From CALKUP01 sp964492735 (GTDB taxonomy: Bacteria > Patescibacteriota > Patescibacteriia > UBA9570 > XYC2-FULL-38-9): 64,000 nt of DNA. Each line of letters opens with the position of its first letter. Within the stretch, counting starts at the first letter, position 1. The stretch lies in the NCBI GenBank assembly GCA_964492735.1, contig CAZBLE010000004.1, positions 11,825 through 75,824 of the forward strand, read 5' to 3'. Below, in pieces: positions 43,373-50,763 of the stretch. A program made the position numbers and the translations under genes. The notes below the pieces were generated by a model that had not been told where the DNA came from, ran no database searches, and saw only the letters and a program-made list of their open reading frames with translations.

Positions 43373-44653
43373 ATGAGCACTACACCTTCAGCGACATCTG
43401 CACCACGCAGCACGAAACAGCCGATTGCGCGCCATGCGTCAATCATGTTGCTCACGCGCACATTTTTTCGTGGATTTGTATCGCTCGCCTTTTTACTGTC
43501 CTATCGCTATTTCACCAAAGACCAGCAAGGCATGTTGGATTCAGCAATTACTTGGACCAATGCCGTCATGACACTTTCTGATCTCGGCATGAGCACGCTC
43601 ATCGTCAAACACGCTAGCCAAAACCATGAAGAAGCTGATCGTTATTTTGGCAACGCTATGCTTGTTCAGGCCGTCATGTCTCTGCTGATTTTTATTGGAC
43701 TCATCACCGCGGGTATCGTCACTGGTTACCCGCTCGAACGCTTAGCGCTCTTAGCGCTTATTGGCGCGGCAGGACTTATTTTTGAATGGCGCAAAGTGAT
43801 TCGTGGTGTCTTGCGCGCGCAAATGCGGATTGGTGAAATTGCGGTAACAGAAATCCTCAATGGCCTCTTTTTTGCTGCAGCAATTCTTAGCATCTTTTGG
43901 TTCGTCGAAGATCGTCGTGTTGGGTTACTCGGCTTTGGCCTTGCGCAGCTAATTGTGAATACAACATCTATTGGCTTACTGTTTTGGCACGCACGCAAAC
44001 TCCTCACTCCCCGACTCGACATCGCACGCATTCCCCGCATGCTCCGCGAGTCTATTCACTTCACACTCTACAACACCTTTGAAATGATTTATGTGCAAGT
44101 CGACATTATTATTTTATCAGTGGTGAGTAGTCTCAGTGCAGTTGCGACCTATGGCGGTGCAGCGCGTATTGTGAATTTGTGTCTTTTTATTCCAATGACA
44201 CTCTACCAAGTCTTGTTGCCAGCGCTCTATTCATACGCCAAGCATGACGAGCAGCGGTATCGTCGATTAAGTCGCCTGACGCTCTTTGGATTTGGTGCTG
44301 CCGGATGTGTGTTTGGTATGATTTTTATCTTTTTCTCTGATCCGCTTGTTCCGCTGATTCTTGGCCAAAAATACACCGACTCAATTCCAGTCATGCAATG
44401 GCTCTCTGTCTTTTTGATGTTGCGCTTTGTCTCTATTCCTCTGACAAATATTTTAATCACGCAAAATCGAGAAAAAATTGTTGCCTATACACAAATTGGC
44501 ACAGTCGCCGCCAATATTCTGTTAGACATATTGCTGATTCCTCACTACGGCGCGGTTGGTCCAGCAATCGCCACTGCGTGTGTAGAAACAGGCAATATCC
44601 TCATGCTCGCAATTTTGACCTGGAGGAATCGGAATGCTAGTCTACAGCTATGA
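43373..44653 (+). CDS. Wzx-like polysaccharide flippase (MOP superfamily)
   Basis: 426 residues with 12-14 hydrophobic segments. N-terminal ASIMLLTRTFFRGFVSLAFLL and the first conserved loop are typical of the polysaccharide biosynthesis/oligosaccharide flippase family. The motif FEWRKVIRGVLRAQMRIGEIA and the YVQVDIIILSVVSS helix are also family-like. It moves undecaprenyl-linked oligosaccharide units across the membrane. No clear Wzy polymerase is encoded in the window. The ATGA overlap with the next gene couples it to the nucleotidyltransferase. Confidence 0.9.
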   Translation: MSTTPSATSAPRSTKQPIARHASIMLLTRTFFRGFVSLAFLLSYRYFTKDQQGMLDSAITWTNAVMTLSDLGMSTLIVKHASQNHEEADRYFGNAMLVQAVMSLLIFIGLITAGIVTGYPLERLALLALIGAAGLIFEWRKVIRGVLRAQMRIGEIAVTEILNGLFFAAAILSIFWFVEDRRVGLLGFGLAQLIVNTTSIGLLFWHARKLLTPRLDIARIPRMLRESIHFTLYNTFEMIYVQVDIIILSVVSSLSAVATYGGAARIVNLCLFIPMTLYQVLLPALYSYAKHDEQRYRRLSRLTLFGFGAAGCVFGMIFIFFSDPLVPLILGQKYTDSIPVMQWLSVFLMLRFVSIPLTNILITQNREKIVAYTQIGTVAANILLDILLIPHYGAVGPAIATACVETGNILMLAILTWRNRNASLQL

Positions 44654-45393
44654 AACACGCTATTTTGATGACCGCCGGCACATCACAACGCCTGCGCCCG
44701 CTGACAGAAAAAATCCCAAAAACATTATTGTCACTCGGCAGTAAAACCATTTTTGAATCCATTATGGACAATTTGCGTTTGAATGAAATCACGCACGTTG
44801 ACTTAGTGACGGGTCATGGCCATACCGCTGTTGAAGAAGCTGCTCGCGCCTACCAAGCTGCACATCCAGACATGATACTGAATTGTTTATTTAATGATGT
44901 CTATGATTCAACTGGAAATATTATCTCAATGCGCAAAGCGATGGATGTAATTGATGAAGATTTTGTATTAGTAAATGCCGACACTATTTTTCATTCTGCT
45001 ATTTTGAAGCGGTTGATTGAATCTCCACATGCCAACGCAATGGTGGTTGATGATGTGAAAGAGCTTGGTGAAGAAGAAATGAAAGTGTTACTCCATCCAG
45101 AACAAGAAAGCATTACGCATATTCACAAATCACTCGCCCCTGAAAGTGCACATGGGGAATATATCGGTGTCTTAAAATTATCAAAAGATGTGAAGGAGCA
45201 AATCATTACTGCGCTCGACAACACTATTGCGCGTGACAGCTCACTCTATTATGAAGATGGTTTACAAACGGCGATTACTGACCATGGACTGACCATTCAC
45301 CCTGTTTCAACCGAAGGGCTTCCGGCAATGGAAATTGATACACCCGAAGATTTAGCCGAAGCCAAAGAACTTATCAAAAAAATTGACGCATAA
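44650..45393 (+). CDS. Nucleotidyltransferase (LicC / CTP:inositol-phosphate type)
   Basis: 247 residues. It begins ILMTAGTSQRLRPLTEKIPK, a variant of the GxGxRLxPLT signature. The DVYDSTGNIISMRKAMD segment and FVLVNADTIFH metal site resemble the cytidylyltransferase group that activates phosphocholine, inositol-1-phosphate or related polyol phosphates. Its stop is 3 nt before the sn-glycerol-1-phosphate dehydrogenase start and its start overlaps the flippase stop by 4 nt. A CTP:glycerol-1-phosphate cytidylyltransferase role is therefore attractive, but unproven; a sugar-1-phosphate substrate is the alternative. Confidence 0.75.
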   Translation: MKHAILMTAGTSQRLRPLTEKIPKTLLSLGSKTIFESIMDNLRLNEITHVDLVTGHGHTAVEEAARAYQAAHPDMILNCLFNDVYDSTGNIISMRKAMDVIDEDFVLVNADTIFHSAILKRLIESPHANAMVVDDVKELGEEEMKVLLHPEQESITHIHKSLAPESAHGEYIGVLKLSKDVKEQIITALDNTIARDSSLYYEDGLQTAITDHGLTIHPVSTEGLPAMEIDTPEDLAEAKELIKKIDA

Positions 45394-45395
45394 TT

Positions 45396-46460
45396 ATGTC
45401 GACTATTCTCCGTAACATTCAAATTCCTTTGTTTATTAAAATTGAAAAAGACTGCTTGTCGCGCATTCAACATATTCTTGATGAACAGCACTTGCAGTTT
45501 CGCAAGCCGTTGATTATTTCTGAGCCTCATATTTTAGAAGCCGGCGGAAATGAAATCGTTCATGCGCTGGGTGATCCAGCAACTATTTTGCTGACAAAAA
45601 ATTCGATCGCAGAAGGTGAGCGCATTGCTGCACTCGTGCGAGAAAAACACAACGATGTGATTGTGAGCATTGGCGGTGGTCGGGTGCTCGATTTAGGAAA
45701 ATACGCCGCAACAAAAGCACGAGTCAATTATATTTCAGTTCCAACGACTCCGAGCAACGACGGTATCGCCTCCCCTGTTGCCGTTCTGACAAACGAAGAT
45801 GGCATTACAGAAAGCTTACCTGTCGACATGCCCGTTGGTATTTTAGTAGATCCACAAATGCTCACCGGTGCGCCGCGCGACAATGTCTTGTCTGGTATTG
45901 GCGATATGATCGGAAAATTTTCATCGATTCAAGATTGGCAGCTCGCCTATGCAGCTGGCAAAGAAACATACGATGACTTTGCAGCGAGCATTGCGCGGTC
46001 TTCTGCACAAATGGTCTATGGCTCATTGCGTGGAGTTGAGGTTGATATTCAGTCAGAAGATTTTCTTGAAAAGCTCGTGAACGCATTGATTTTGTCTGGC
46101 GTCGCGATGAATATTGCCGGTTCGTCTCGACCGTGTTCTGGAGCGGAACATAAAATTTCTCATGCCTTAGATGCGATGTATCCAGGCCGATCAATGCACG
46201 GTTTGCAAGTGCTCTATGGAACCTTACTGATGGAATTTCTGCGAGGTAATGATGTGACTGAATTTTTAGAATTTTCTCGAAAACTGAATTTTCCAACAAC
46301 ACATGAAGCACTTGGTTTTACCACCGAAGAAATGATTGATGCAATTGCCTTTGCGCCAGAAACTCGAGAAGATCGCTACACCATTCTTGAAGAAAAAAAT
46401 CTGTCTAAAAATCAAATCGCTGATTTGCTTGAGCGCTATTCTGAATTTGTTGCGGCTTAA
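45396..46460 (+). CDS. sn-Glycerol-1-phosphate dehydrogenase-like (EgsA/AraM family)
   Basis: 354 residues. NAD(P)-binding IVSIGGGRVLDLGKYAA, then ISVPTTPSNDGIASPVAVL, GSSRPCSGAEHKISHALD and MHGLQV, which match the Fe/Zn-dependent alcohol dehydrogenase branch containing archaeal G1P dehydrogenase and bacterial AraM. These enzymes reduce dihydroxyacetone phosphate to sn-glycerol-1-phosphate. In archaea the product is the lipid backbone; in some bacteria it feeds prenylglyceryl phosphates. Here the neighbours are a nucleotidyltransferase and a flippase, which favours an envelope polymer. The last 56 nt overlap a convergent gene. Confidence 0.85.
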   Translation: MSTILRNIQIPLFIKIEKDCLSRIQHILDEQHLQFRKPLIISEPHILEAGGNEIVHALGDPATILLTKNSIAEGERIAALVREKHNDVIVSIGGGRVLDLGKYAATKARVNYISVPTTPSNDGIASPVAVLTNEDGITESLPVDMPVGILVDPQMLTGAPRDNVLSGIGDMIGKFSSIQDWQLAYAAGKETYDDFAASIARSSAQMVYGSLRGVEVDIQSEDFLEKLVNALILSGVAMNIAGSSRPCSGAEHKISHALDAMYPGRSMHGLQVLYGTLLMEFLRGNDVTEFLEFSRKLNFPTTHEALGFTTEEMIDAIAFAPETREDRYTILEEKNLSKNQIADLLERYSEFVAA

Positions 46461-46821
46461 GAGGCTTGGCTGATCCGTGTATCTGTTGGACTTGATTTGC
46501 CGTGATCTCAAGTAATTCCTGGGTTTGTTTTGTTTGTATGGCAGTGATTTCAAGCAGCTCATGTGTTTTATTGGCTTGTATAGCAGTAGCTTCAACGAGC
46601 TCATGCGTTTTCTGCCCTTGTCTTGCAACTTCAGAAATGTCTTCTTTTAGGTCTTTTGTTGTTTCTTCAATTTTAAAATCTACTTGATCAAACCGGCCAT
46701 TGAGCTGATCAAACTTTTTGTCAGTGGAAGCGATAAATACGTCTAATTTTTGATCTGTTTTGTCAAAACGATTATTCGTCGCTTCAATAAATTTGTCGAT
46801 TTTTTGTTCAAGTGTTTTCAT
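46405..46821 (-). CDS. Coiled-coil protein with 14-residue repeats
   Basis: 138 residues, almost all predicted helix with heptad-like spacing. Residues ~72-115 contain three copies of a 14-residue unit (KTHELVEATAIQAN, KTHELLEITAIQTK, QTQELLEITANQVQ). The start MKTLEQKIDKF resembles the small protein at 51082 (KTLEEKVDLI), so the two may be distant paralogues on either side of the GC-rich island. The 3' end overlaps the convergent dehydrogenase gene by 56 nt, which is unusual. Function unknown. Confidence 0.6.
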   Translation of the reverse strand: MKTLEQKIDKFIEATNNRFDKTDQKLDVFIASTDKKFDQLNGRFDQVDFKIEETTKDLKEDISEVARQGQKTHELVEATAIQANKTHELLEITAIQTKQTQELLEITANQVQQIHGSAKPLKPQQIQNSAQANQRFDF

Positions 46822-47120
46822 ACATGTATTGAAAATAGATTATATACCCATCATAGCCTTTGCGCAAAATACCTGTCTATGGCGGAAAATCGCCGTCTGT
46901 GGAGAGTTTTTTTGACGGCAAAATTCTGCCAGATTGTTGATTGTCTGTACCCGCAAAAATGGGCGCGGGGTTGTTGTAATAGGATAAATCTGGAAACGTC
47001 GAGCTTGCGCAAGAAGTTCCCAGAGGCCGTTGTTTTTTTTGACCTGGCTCAGGTCATCCGCACACACCGCTATCGCGATGTTTCAGCTAAACGCAGTGTG
47101 TGCGCGGAAGGTGTTGACGA
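46822..47120. other. Intergenic region at the left border of the GC-rich island
   Basis: No convincing gene. The composition changes from AT-rich to GC-rich across about 46.95-47.10 kb. It contains small hairpins: GGCG-GAAAAT-CGCC near 46873, GGCA-AAATTC-TGCC near 46919, CCTG-GCT-CAGG inside 47041-47055, and CGCACACAC (47059-47067) with GTGTGTGCG (47096-47104). The last lies in the 3' region of the lipoprotein gene but has no U-run on that strand. Two of the hairpins directly follow a T-run plus GAC. Confidence 0.5.
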
Positions 47121-48176
47121 CTACAGGCTGCAGACCGGCGTGGAGGGCGTGCCGTCGAAGTTCCGGTACACGATCCGGAAGCTATCGCAGGTCACCCCAT
47201 CGCCAGGCGTCGCCAGGTTGATCGTGAGCGTGCCGCCCGCGGGAACGCCCTGGCGGACAGCCTCGCAATCGAAATTCTGCATCACGGTCTGGATGGGGAA
47301 CAAGTCCCCAAGCTCCCAGCGCTCGATGCTCGTGTTGCCCTGGGTGTTCCAGGTGCCGGACTGCGCGCATCCGATCCAGTCCTCGACCGTGTCAGGGTCC
47401 TGGGGGTTGGTGGCGCTGTCCCAGATGCAGAGCTGGCGGCGCGAGGCGGGCTCGCTGGGCTCGATGCTCGAGGTGATGAAGAGGCTGTAGACCGGGCCGA
47501 TGCTTTCGTCGATGCCGTCGGCCACACCACCCACCTCAACCCCGTCGTTGTGGTCGTTGTCGAGGCTGTCGCAAATCTCGAGGATCGCGGGAGCAGGGGT
47601 AGCGCAGTCGGTCGGGCAGGTGCCGTCACGACCGGGCGAGCCCGTCGCACCGGTGTAGCCGCGGTCACCCTGGATGCCCCTCTCGCCCTGCAGCCCGCGC
47701 TCCCCGTCGGAGCCGTTGCAGGTCCAGATGGTGGAGCCGAGCTGCAAGCCGCCCTGGTAGAACGTGATGGACGTGCCATCCGCGTTTCCGCAGTAGCCAC
47801 CCTCGAGTACCGAAGCGCTGATCATGGTGATGGCCTGGGCGCCCACCGCATTACCGGGGATGCCCTGGGCACCGGTCGCACCGTTGCAGGCGACCAGCGG
47901 GTCACCGGCGATGGCGACCCCTCCGTAGGTAAACCGGATCGCCGAGCCCCCGTTGGGGCAGGCAGCCGCGGCGGTCGGGTCGCTGACGCTGCGCAGCTGC
48001 GCAGCGTCGAAGGAGATCCCGGCCGGGCCCTGGGCGCCATCGCGGCCGTCCGTGCCGTCCGAGGGGCGGTCGGTGTCCTCAGTGGCGCAGTCGCCGTCGT
48101 TGCAGTCGGGGGTCTCCCAGCTGCAGGCGGAGAGGGTGGTAACAAGAGCGAGAGCGATGAGGTTCGAGATGCGCAT
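47121..48176 (-). CDS. Collagen-like lipoprotein with MopE-like motif
   Basis: 351 residues from the ATG at 48176, 6 nt after AGGAGG. The N-terminus is a lipoprotein signal (MRISNLIALALVTTLSAC). Collagen-type G-x-y runs occur at ~45-56 (DGTDGRDGAQGPAG), ~97-106 and ~155-186 (DGERGLQGERGIQGDRG ...). Between them are two related cysteine-containing segments (AAAACPNGGSAIRFTYGG and GGYCGNADGTSITFYQGG). EICDSLDNDHNDGVE resembles the CDxxDNDCDG motif of MopE-type surface proteins. The gene is far more GC-rich than its surroundings: 45 of 60 bases are G/C at 47401-47460. It is likely surface-exposed and acquired. Such proteins are familiar from Myxococcota-like bacteria. Confidence 0.82.
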   Translation of the reverse strand: MRISNLIALALVTTLSACSWETPDCNDGDCATEDTDRPSDGTDGRDGAQGPAGISFDAAQLRSVSDPTAAAACPNGGSAIRFTYGGVAIAGDPLVACNGATGAQGIPGNAVGAQAITMISASVLEGGYCGNADGTSITFYQGGLQLGSTIWTCNGSDGERGLQGERGIQGDRGYTGATGSPGRDGTCPTDCATPAPAILEICDSLDNDHNDGVEVGGVADGIDESIGPVYSLFITSSIEPSEPASRRQLCIWDSATNPQDPDTVEDWIGCAQSGTWNTQGNTSIERWELGDLFPIQTVMQNFDCEAVRQGVPAGGTLTINLATPGDGVTCDSFRIVYRNFDGTPSTPVCSL

Positions 48177-48257
48177 GGTATGCCTCCTGAGGCGGTTGTG
48201 CGCGTTAACTGGTATGGAACACATTGATTTTCACTGCTTCAACATCTTGCATGGCAG

Positions 48258-48277
48258 ATTACTTCAAATGAAGTAAT
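48258..48277. promoter_or_regulatory. Perfect 9-bp palindrome, operator-like
   Basis: ATTACTTCA-AA-TGAAGTAAT, 80 nt upstream of the lipoprotein ATG. A TTGACC hexamer (48283-48288, minus strand) sits just before it, so the palindrome falls where a repressor could block a promoter. No good -10 box is placed correctly, so the promoter itself is uncertain. Confidence 0.45.
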
Positions 48278-48289
48278 GTCCAGGTCAAT

Positions 48290-48854
48290 AGTTGGTAATC
48301 AGTGATTATTTGTATTCCGTTTTTTTTGTGCGAGAATCCGACGAAGTGCCCGAAGGCAATCTTCAGCGTGGTTCCTCGCAATCTATATTCAACCACTTGA
48401 ATACACATCGCGAAGAACCACTAGATCCTACATGCACAACCAATCAACTTCTGATGCGCAAGAAAGATAGTGCGGAAAATGTGTGAAGAAGTTTGTCGTT
48501 TCTTCGTCTTCTTTTTCAAGAAGCAATTTCCGTAACTACCCTTCTCGCGCACCAGAAAAACAGAAGTGTCTTGTAGTCGTCAATTTTCAAAGTACGTAAG
48601 TGTGAATGATTCACCTTACTTCTACATACTTTCCTTTTCAAGGAAGAAGAAAATATGTAGAAGAGGGTGAGGGTGGCTAAAGGAAAGACGTGAGTCGATC
48701 CGCAACCACCCCGCATGTGAAGTTCAGAGCCGTCTGCTCTAGGGACTTCAGCATGAAGAAAGTTTTTTGGGAGCTACAGCCCAGGACCATTCACTTGCGT
48801 GTTTAGTTGAAGTCCTTGCGGATCTTCAAAACTTTCTCAAAAACCTGTTGTCGA
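48290..48854. other. Hairpin-rich non-coding region, possible structured RNA
   Basis: About 560 bases without a credible gene, packed with inverted repeats. 48368-48379 pairs with 48410-48421 (11 of 12). 48596-48619 is GTAA..GTGAAT-g-ATTCAC..TTAC. 48619-48628 pairs perfectly with 48654-48663 (CTTCTACATA) around an inner TTCCTT/AAGGAA stem. GGGTGG 48671 pairs with CCACCC 48706. A two-part hairpin occupies 48719-48749. GGACTTCA (48743-48750) can pair with 48808-48815 while AGAAAGTTTT (48757-48766) pairs with 48828-48837, an interleaved a-b-a'-b' order typical of a pseudoknot. The GGACTTCA helix competes with the preceding hairpin. Its 3' part would be the tail of the 48855 gene's transcript. 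Confidence 0.55.
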
Positions 48855-50075
48855 CTAGAAGCCGACGTGGATGTTGGCAGACACCAGCGAGCCGCTTTCG
48901 CAGTCGCCAGCAACCGCACCAACACCGCCGGCACTGAGCTCAACGCCCAAGGAAACCGGTCGGCGCCAGGGAGTCACAGCCGTGTTCAGGCTGATCCTGC
49001 CCTGCCCACCAACGGTGGCCCAGGTCGGCCCCATGGGCGCGACAAAGTCTGCGCCCATGCGGATCTGAGTACGCCCTTGCGAGCTTTCCCAGACTCGGCC
49101 AGCGGCGCCAATGAGCGGCATGCCGGAGACCGACGCCATAGCGTGGTCTGCGCCGATATAGCCCCCGATGCGCCCCTCCACGGCATTGCTGCCGATGGTG
49201 AGGGCACCAAAGGCTCCGAGGACGCTGTGGTCTCCGGCACCAACGATGACAGCTCCAGCACCCACTTCAAATCCGACATGAACTCCAGCTTCACACTGGT
49301 TGGGCTTGTAAAAATCCAAGTACCCATTCCAGAGGAACCACTGCTCGTCCAAGCCCCAGCCAAGACCAGTGTCATCGACGTCCGTCAAGTACGACGTGAC
49401 GCCGTAGCGGATCGTCGTATCCGTAATGGTATCAGGAGGCGGATCGCCGGCCTTAGCAGAGCTGGTATCAACTTTGAGGGCCAGCAGCTTGGACAGCGGC
49501 GTATCCTTGACGCGCTTGGACAGCGGCTCATCGAACTCGGTCTCCGAGCTGAGCTGGTGCGCCTTAGGCGCGCAGCTGCAGTCCTCGTACAAGACCTGCC
49601 CGACACGCACCGTGCCGTCCTGCTGCACTTCGCAGCGCAGGCTAGCGGCGCACTGGCTGCCGTGCGACATGTCCTCAATCGCAAACTTCGCGGCGCTGAT
49701 GCAGGCGACCCAGTCCTTGTCGGTGTAGCTGTGCCACACCTGAACAGGGGCGAAGGTCACGGCGTTCAGGCATCCGGTGAGGAATCCCTCGCCGATCATG
49801 CCATCGACAACCTTGCGCGAGTCGTAGATCACGGTCGCGGTTCCCTTGAGGCAGCCCACCTCCCGGAGGGTGGAATCACCCTTCTGGTCCGTGCGGACGT
49901 TCGTGCCCGCGGGGAGCTCCAGCGTCTGCTGGAACTCCTTCGGGATGGCCGCGCCGAGGTCGTGGAGGGCCGCGGCGCCAGAGGCACCGGGCACGTAGCG
50001 GCAGTCCGCCCAGGCGTTGCCGCCCAGAAAGAAGGAAACGAAGAGGAGGGAGAAGAAAACGAACGAACGGGCCAT
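48855..50075 (-). CDS. Secreted, barrel-like protein of unknown function
   Basis: 406 residues from the ATG at 50075, 5 nt after AGGAGG. A clear Sec signal peptide is seen (MARSFVFFSLLFVSFFLGGNAWA, cleavage after AWA). The middle holds several cysteines (DCRY, GCLKG, QCAASLRCE, DCSCAP). The C-terminal ~150 residues alternate small and hydrophobic residues with many glycines (GVHVGFEVGAGAVIVGAGDH) and end in a phenylalanine, as in outer-membrane beta-barrels. No family recognised. GC-rich, like the lipoprotein gene downstream. An outer-membrane-type protein would be odd in a patescibacterium, which supports acquisition or use on the host side. Confidence 0.7.
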   Translation of the reverse strand: MARSFVFFSLLFVSFFLGGNAWADCRYVPGASGAAALHDLGAAIPKEFQQTLELPAGTNVRTDQKGDSTLREVGCLKGTATVIYDSRKVVDGMIGEGFLTGCLNAVTFAPVQVWHSYTDKDWVACISAAKFAIEDMSHGSQCAASLRCEVQQDGTVRVGQVLYEDCSCAPKAHQLSSETEFDEPLSKRVKDTPLSKLLALKVDTSSAKAGDPPPDTITDTTIRYGVTSYLTDVDDTGLGWGLDEQWFLWNGYLDFYKPNQCEAGVHVGFEVGAGAVIVGAGDHSVLGAFGALTIGSNAVEGRIGGYIGADHAMASVSGMPLIGAAGRVWESSQGRTQIRMGADFVAPMGPTWATVGGQGRISLNTAVTPWRRPVSLGVELSAGGVGAVAGDCESGSLVSANIHVGF

Positions 50076-50136
50076 GGTGGCCTCCTGGATGTTGGAACCC
50101 GGAACTTTTTTGTTTGTCCGGGGGTTGATTCTGTAT

Positions 50137-50162
50137 GGAGCGTTTTTGCGCTCCGGTTTTTT
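50137..50162 (+). terminator. Terminator-like hairpin upstream of the 50075 gene
   Basis: GGAGCG-TTTTTG-CGCTCC (50137-50154) followed by GG and six T. On the plus strand it has terminator form, yet no plus-strand gene precedes it. On the minus strand it lies in the leader of the 50075 gene, next to a second possible stem (CCCGGA/TCCGGG around 50100-50121). It may mark the edge of the acquired unit. Confidence 0.5.
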
Positions 50163-50763
50163 ATTTGCGGCTGCTGTTTGATGTGTCCATAATGGACGAT
50201 CATCTATCAGCTTCCCGCATTTTACAATTCATATTACTCATGAATCACAAATCGCGAGAAGCGATACAGCAACACGCAAAAATCCAAGAACACAACATTC
50301 GACGCAATTTGCGCACGACTGTAAAAGCCGGCAACAAGACTGCCTAGTGGTCTATCGCATATAATGATCTACTGACAAACGCAAGTGGAAAACCACCGCG
50401 AGATAGATCACTAGAAGCGAAAGACCAGACGAATATGTGACGCGTTTCGTCGGTATCCGTAAAGTATTTGTAGCTATTATCAATGTGCTGCCGCGTAAAC
50501 ACTCATTCACGCGACTGATTACAATACCACAAAACTTCTAAATTGTCAATACCTTCTGCACCCCCCATTGCGAATAATGTAGAATTATCTCTAATATAAG
50601 CCATTTTTGTCGCTTTATCTGAAAGATGCTATTATCCCCTTCCACCCTCTTGAAGTAAAGCTAGAAGACCAGCTTCTTGAAGAGAATTAACCCTATCTTT
50701 ATTTAAAACACACAAAATACCTTCTCGTGTATCTATTATTTTATTTCTTCTAATTTTGATTGT
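50163..50763. other. Intergenic region with three hairpins, right border of the island
   Basis: No credible gene. 50344-50356 (CTAGTGGTCTATC) pairs with 50402-50414 at 12 of 13 positions and encloses GTGG-AAAA-CCAC (50385-50396). ACCaGACGAA (50424-50433) pairs with TTCGTCGGT (50446-50454). CGCGT (50492) pairs with ACGCG (50509). The AT-rich stretch 50530-50763 shows only a weak AAGCT/AGCTT stem near 50660. A 51-codon frame from 50192 was judged too weak to call. Confidence 0.5.

Noticed and set aside
47029..47055. T8 plus CCTG-GCT-CAGG hairpin as terminator of the collagen-like gene
   Set aside because: On the minus strand the stem is followed by A, not U, so it lacks the form of an intrinsic terminator in the needed direction.
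46840..47067. 75-codon minus-strand frame at the left border of the island
   Set aside because: No ribosome site, no recognisable motif, and it spans the shift from AT-rich to GC-rich sequence and several hairpins.
47550..48227. 225-codon plus-strand frame opposite the collagen-like gene
   Set aside because: Antisense shadow of the GC-rich lipoprotein gene; the minus strand shows a lipobox and G-x-y repeats in frame.
48290..48854. Group II intron or integron attC site
   Set aside because: A GTGCG string and many stems are present, but no domain V hairpin, no reverse transcriptase, no integrase and no GTTRRRY/RYYYAAC pair in a plausible arrangement were found.
48807..50192. 461-codon open frame on the plus strand opposite the 50075 gene
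   Set aside because: Its composition (many Arg, Ala, His, Gly) is what the antisense of a GC-rich gene gives. It has no ribosome site or signal, while the opposite strand has a signal peptide, AGGAGG and conserved-looking residue use.
50135..50347. Small plus-strand frame, 70 codons, or 51 codons from the ATG at 50192
   Set aside because: Begins within a terminator-like hairpin or directly after it, has no ribosome site, and the residues show no family resemblance. A real small protein cannot be excluded.
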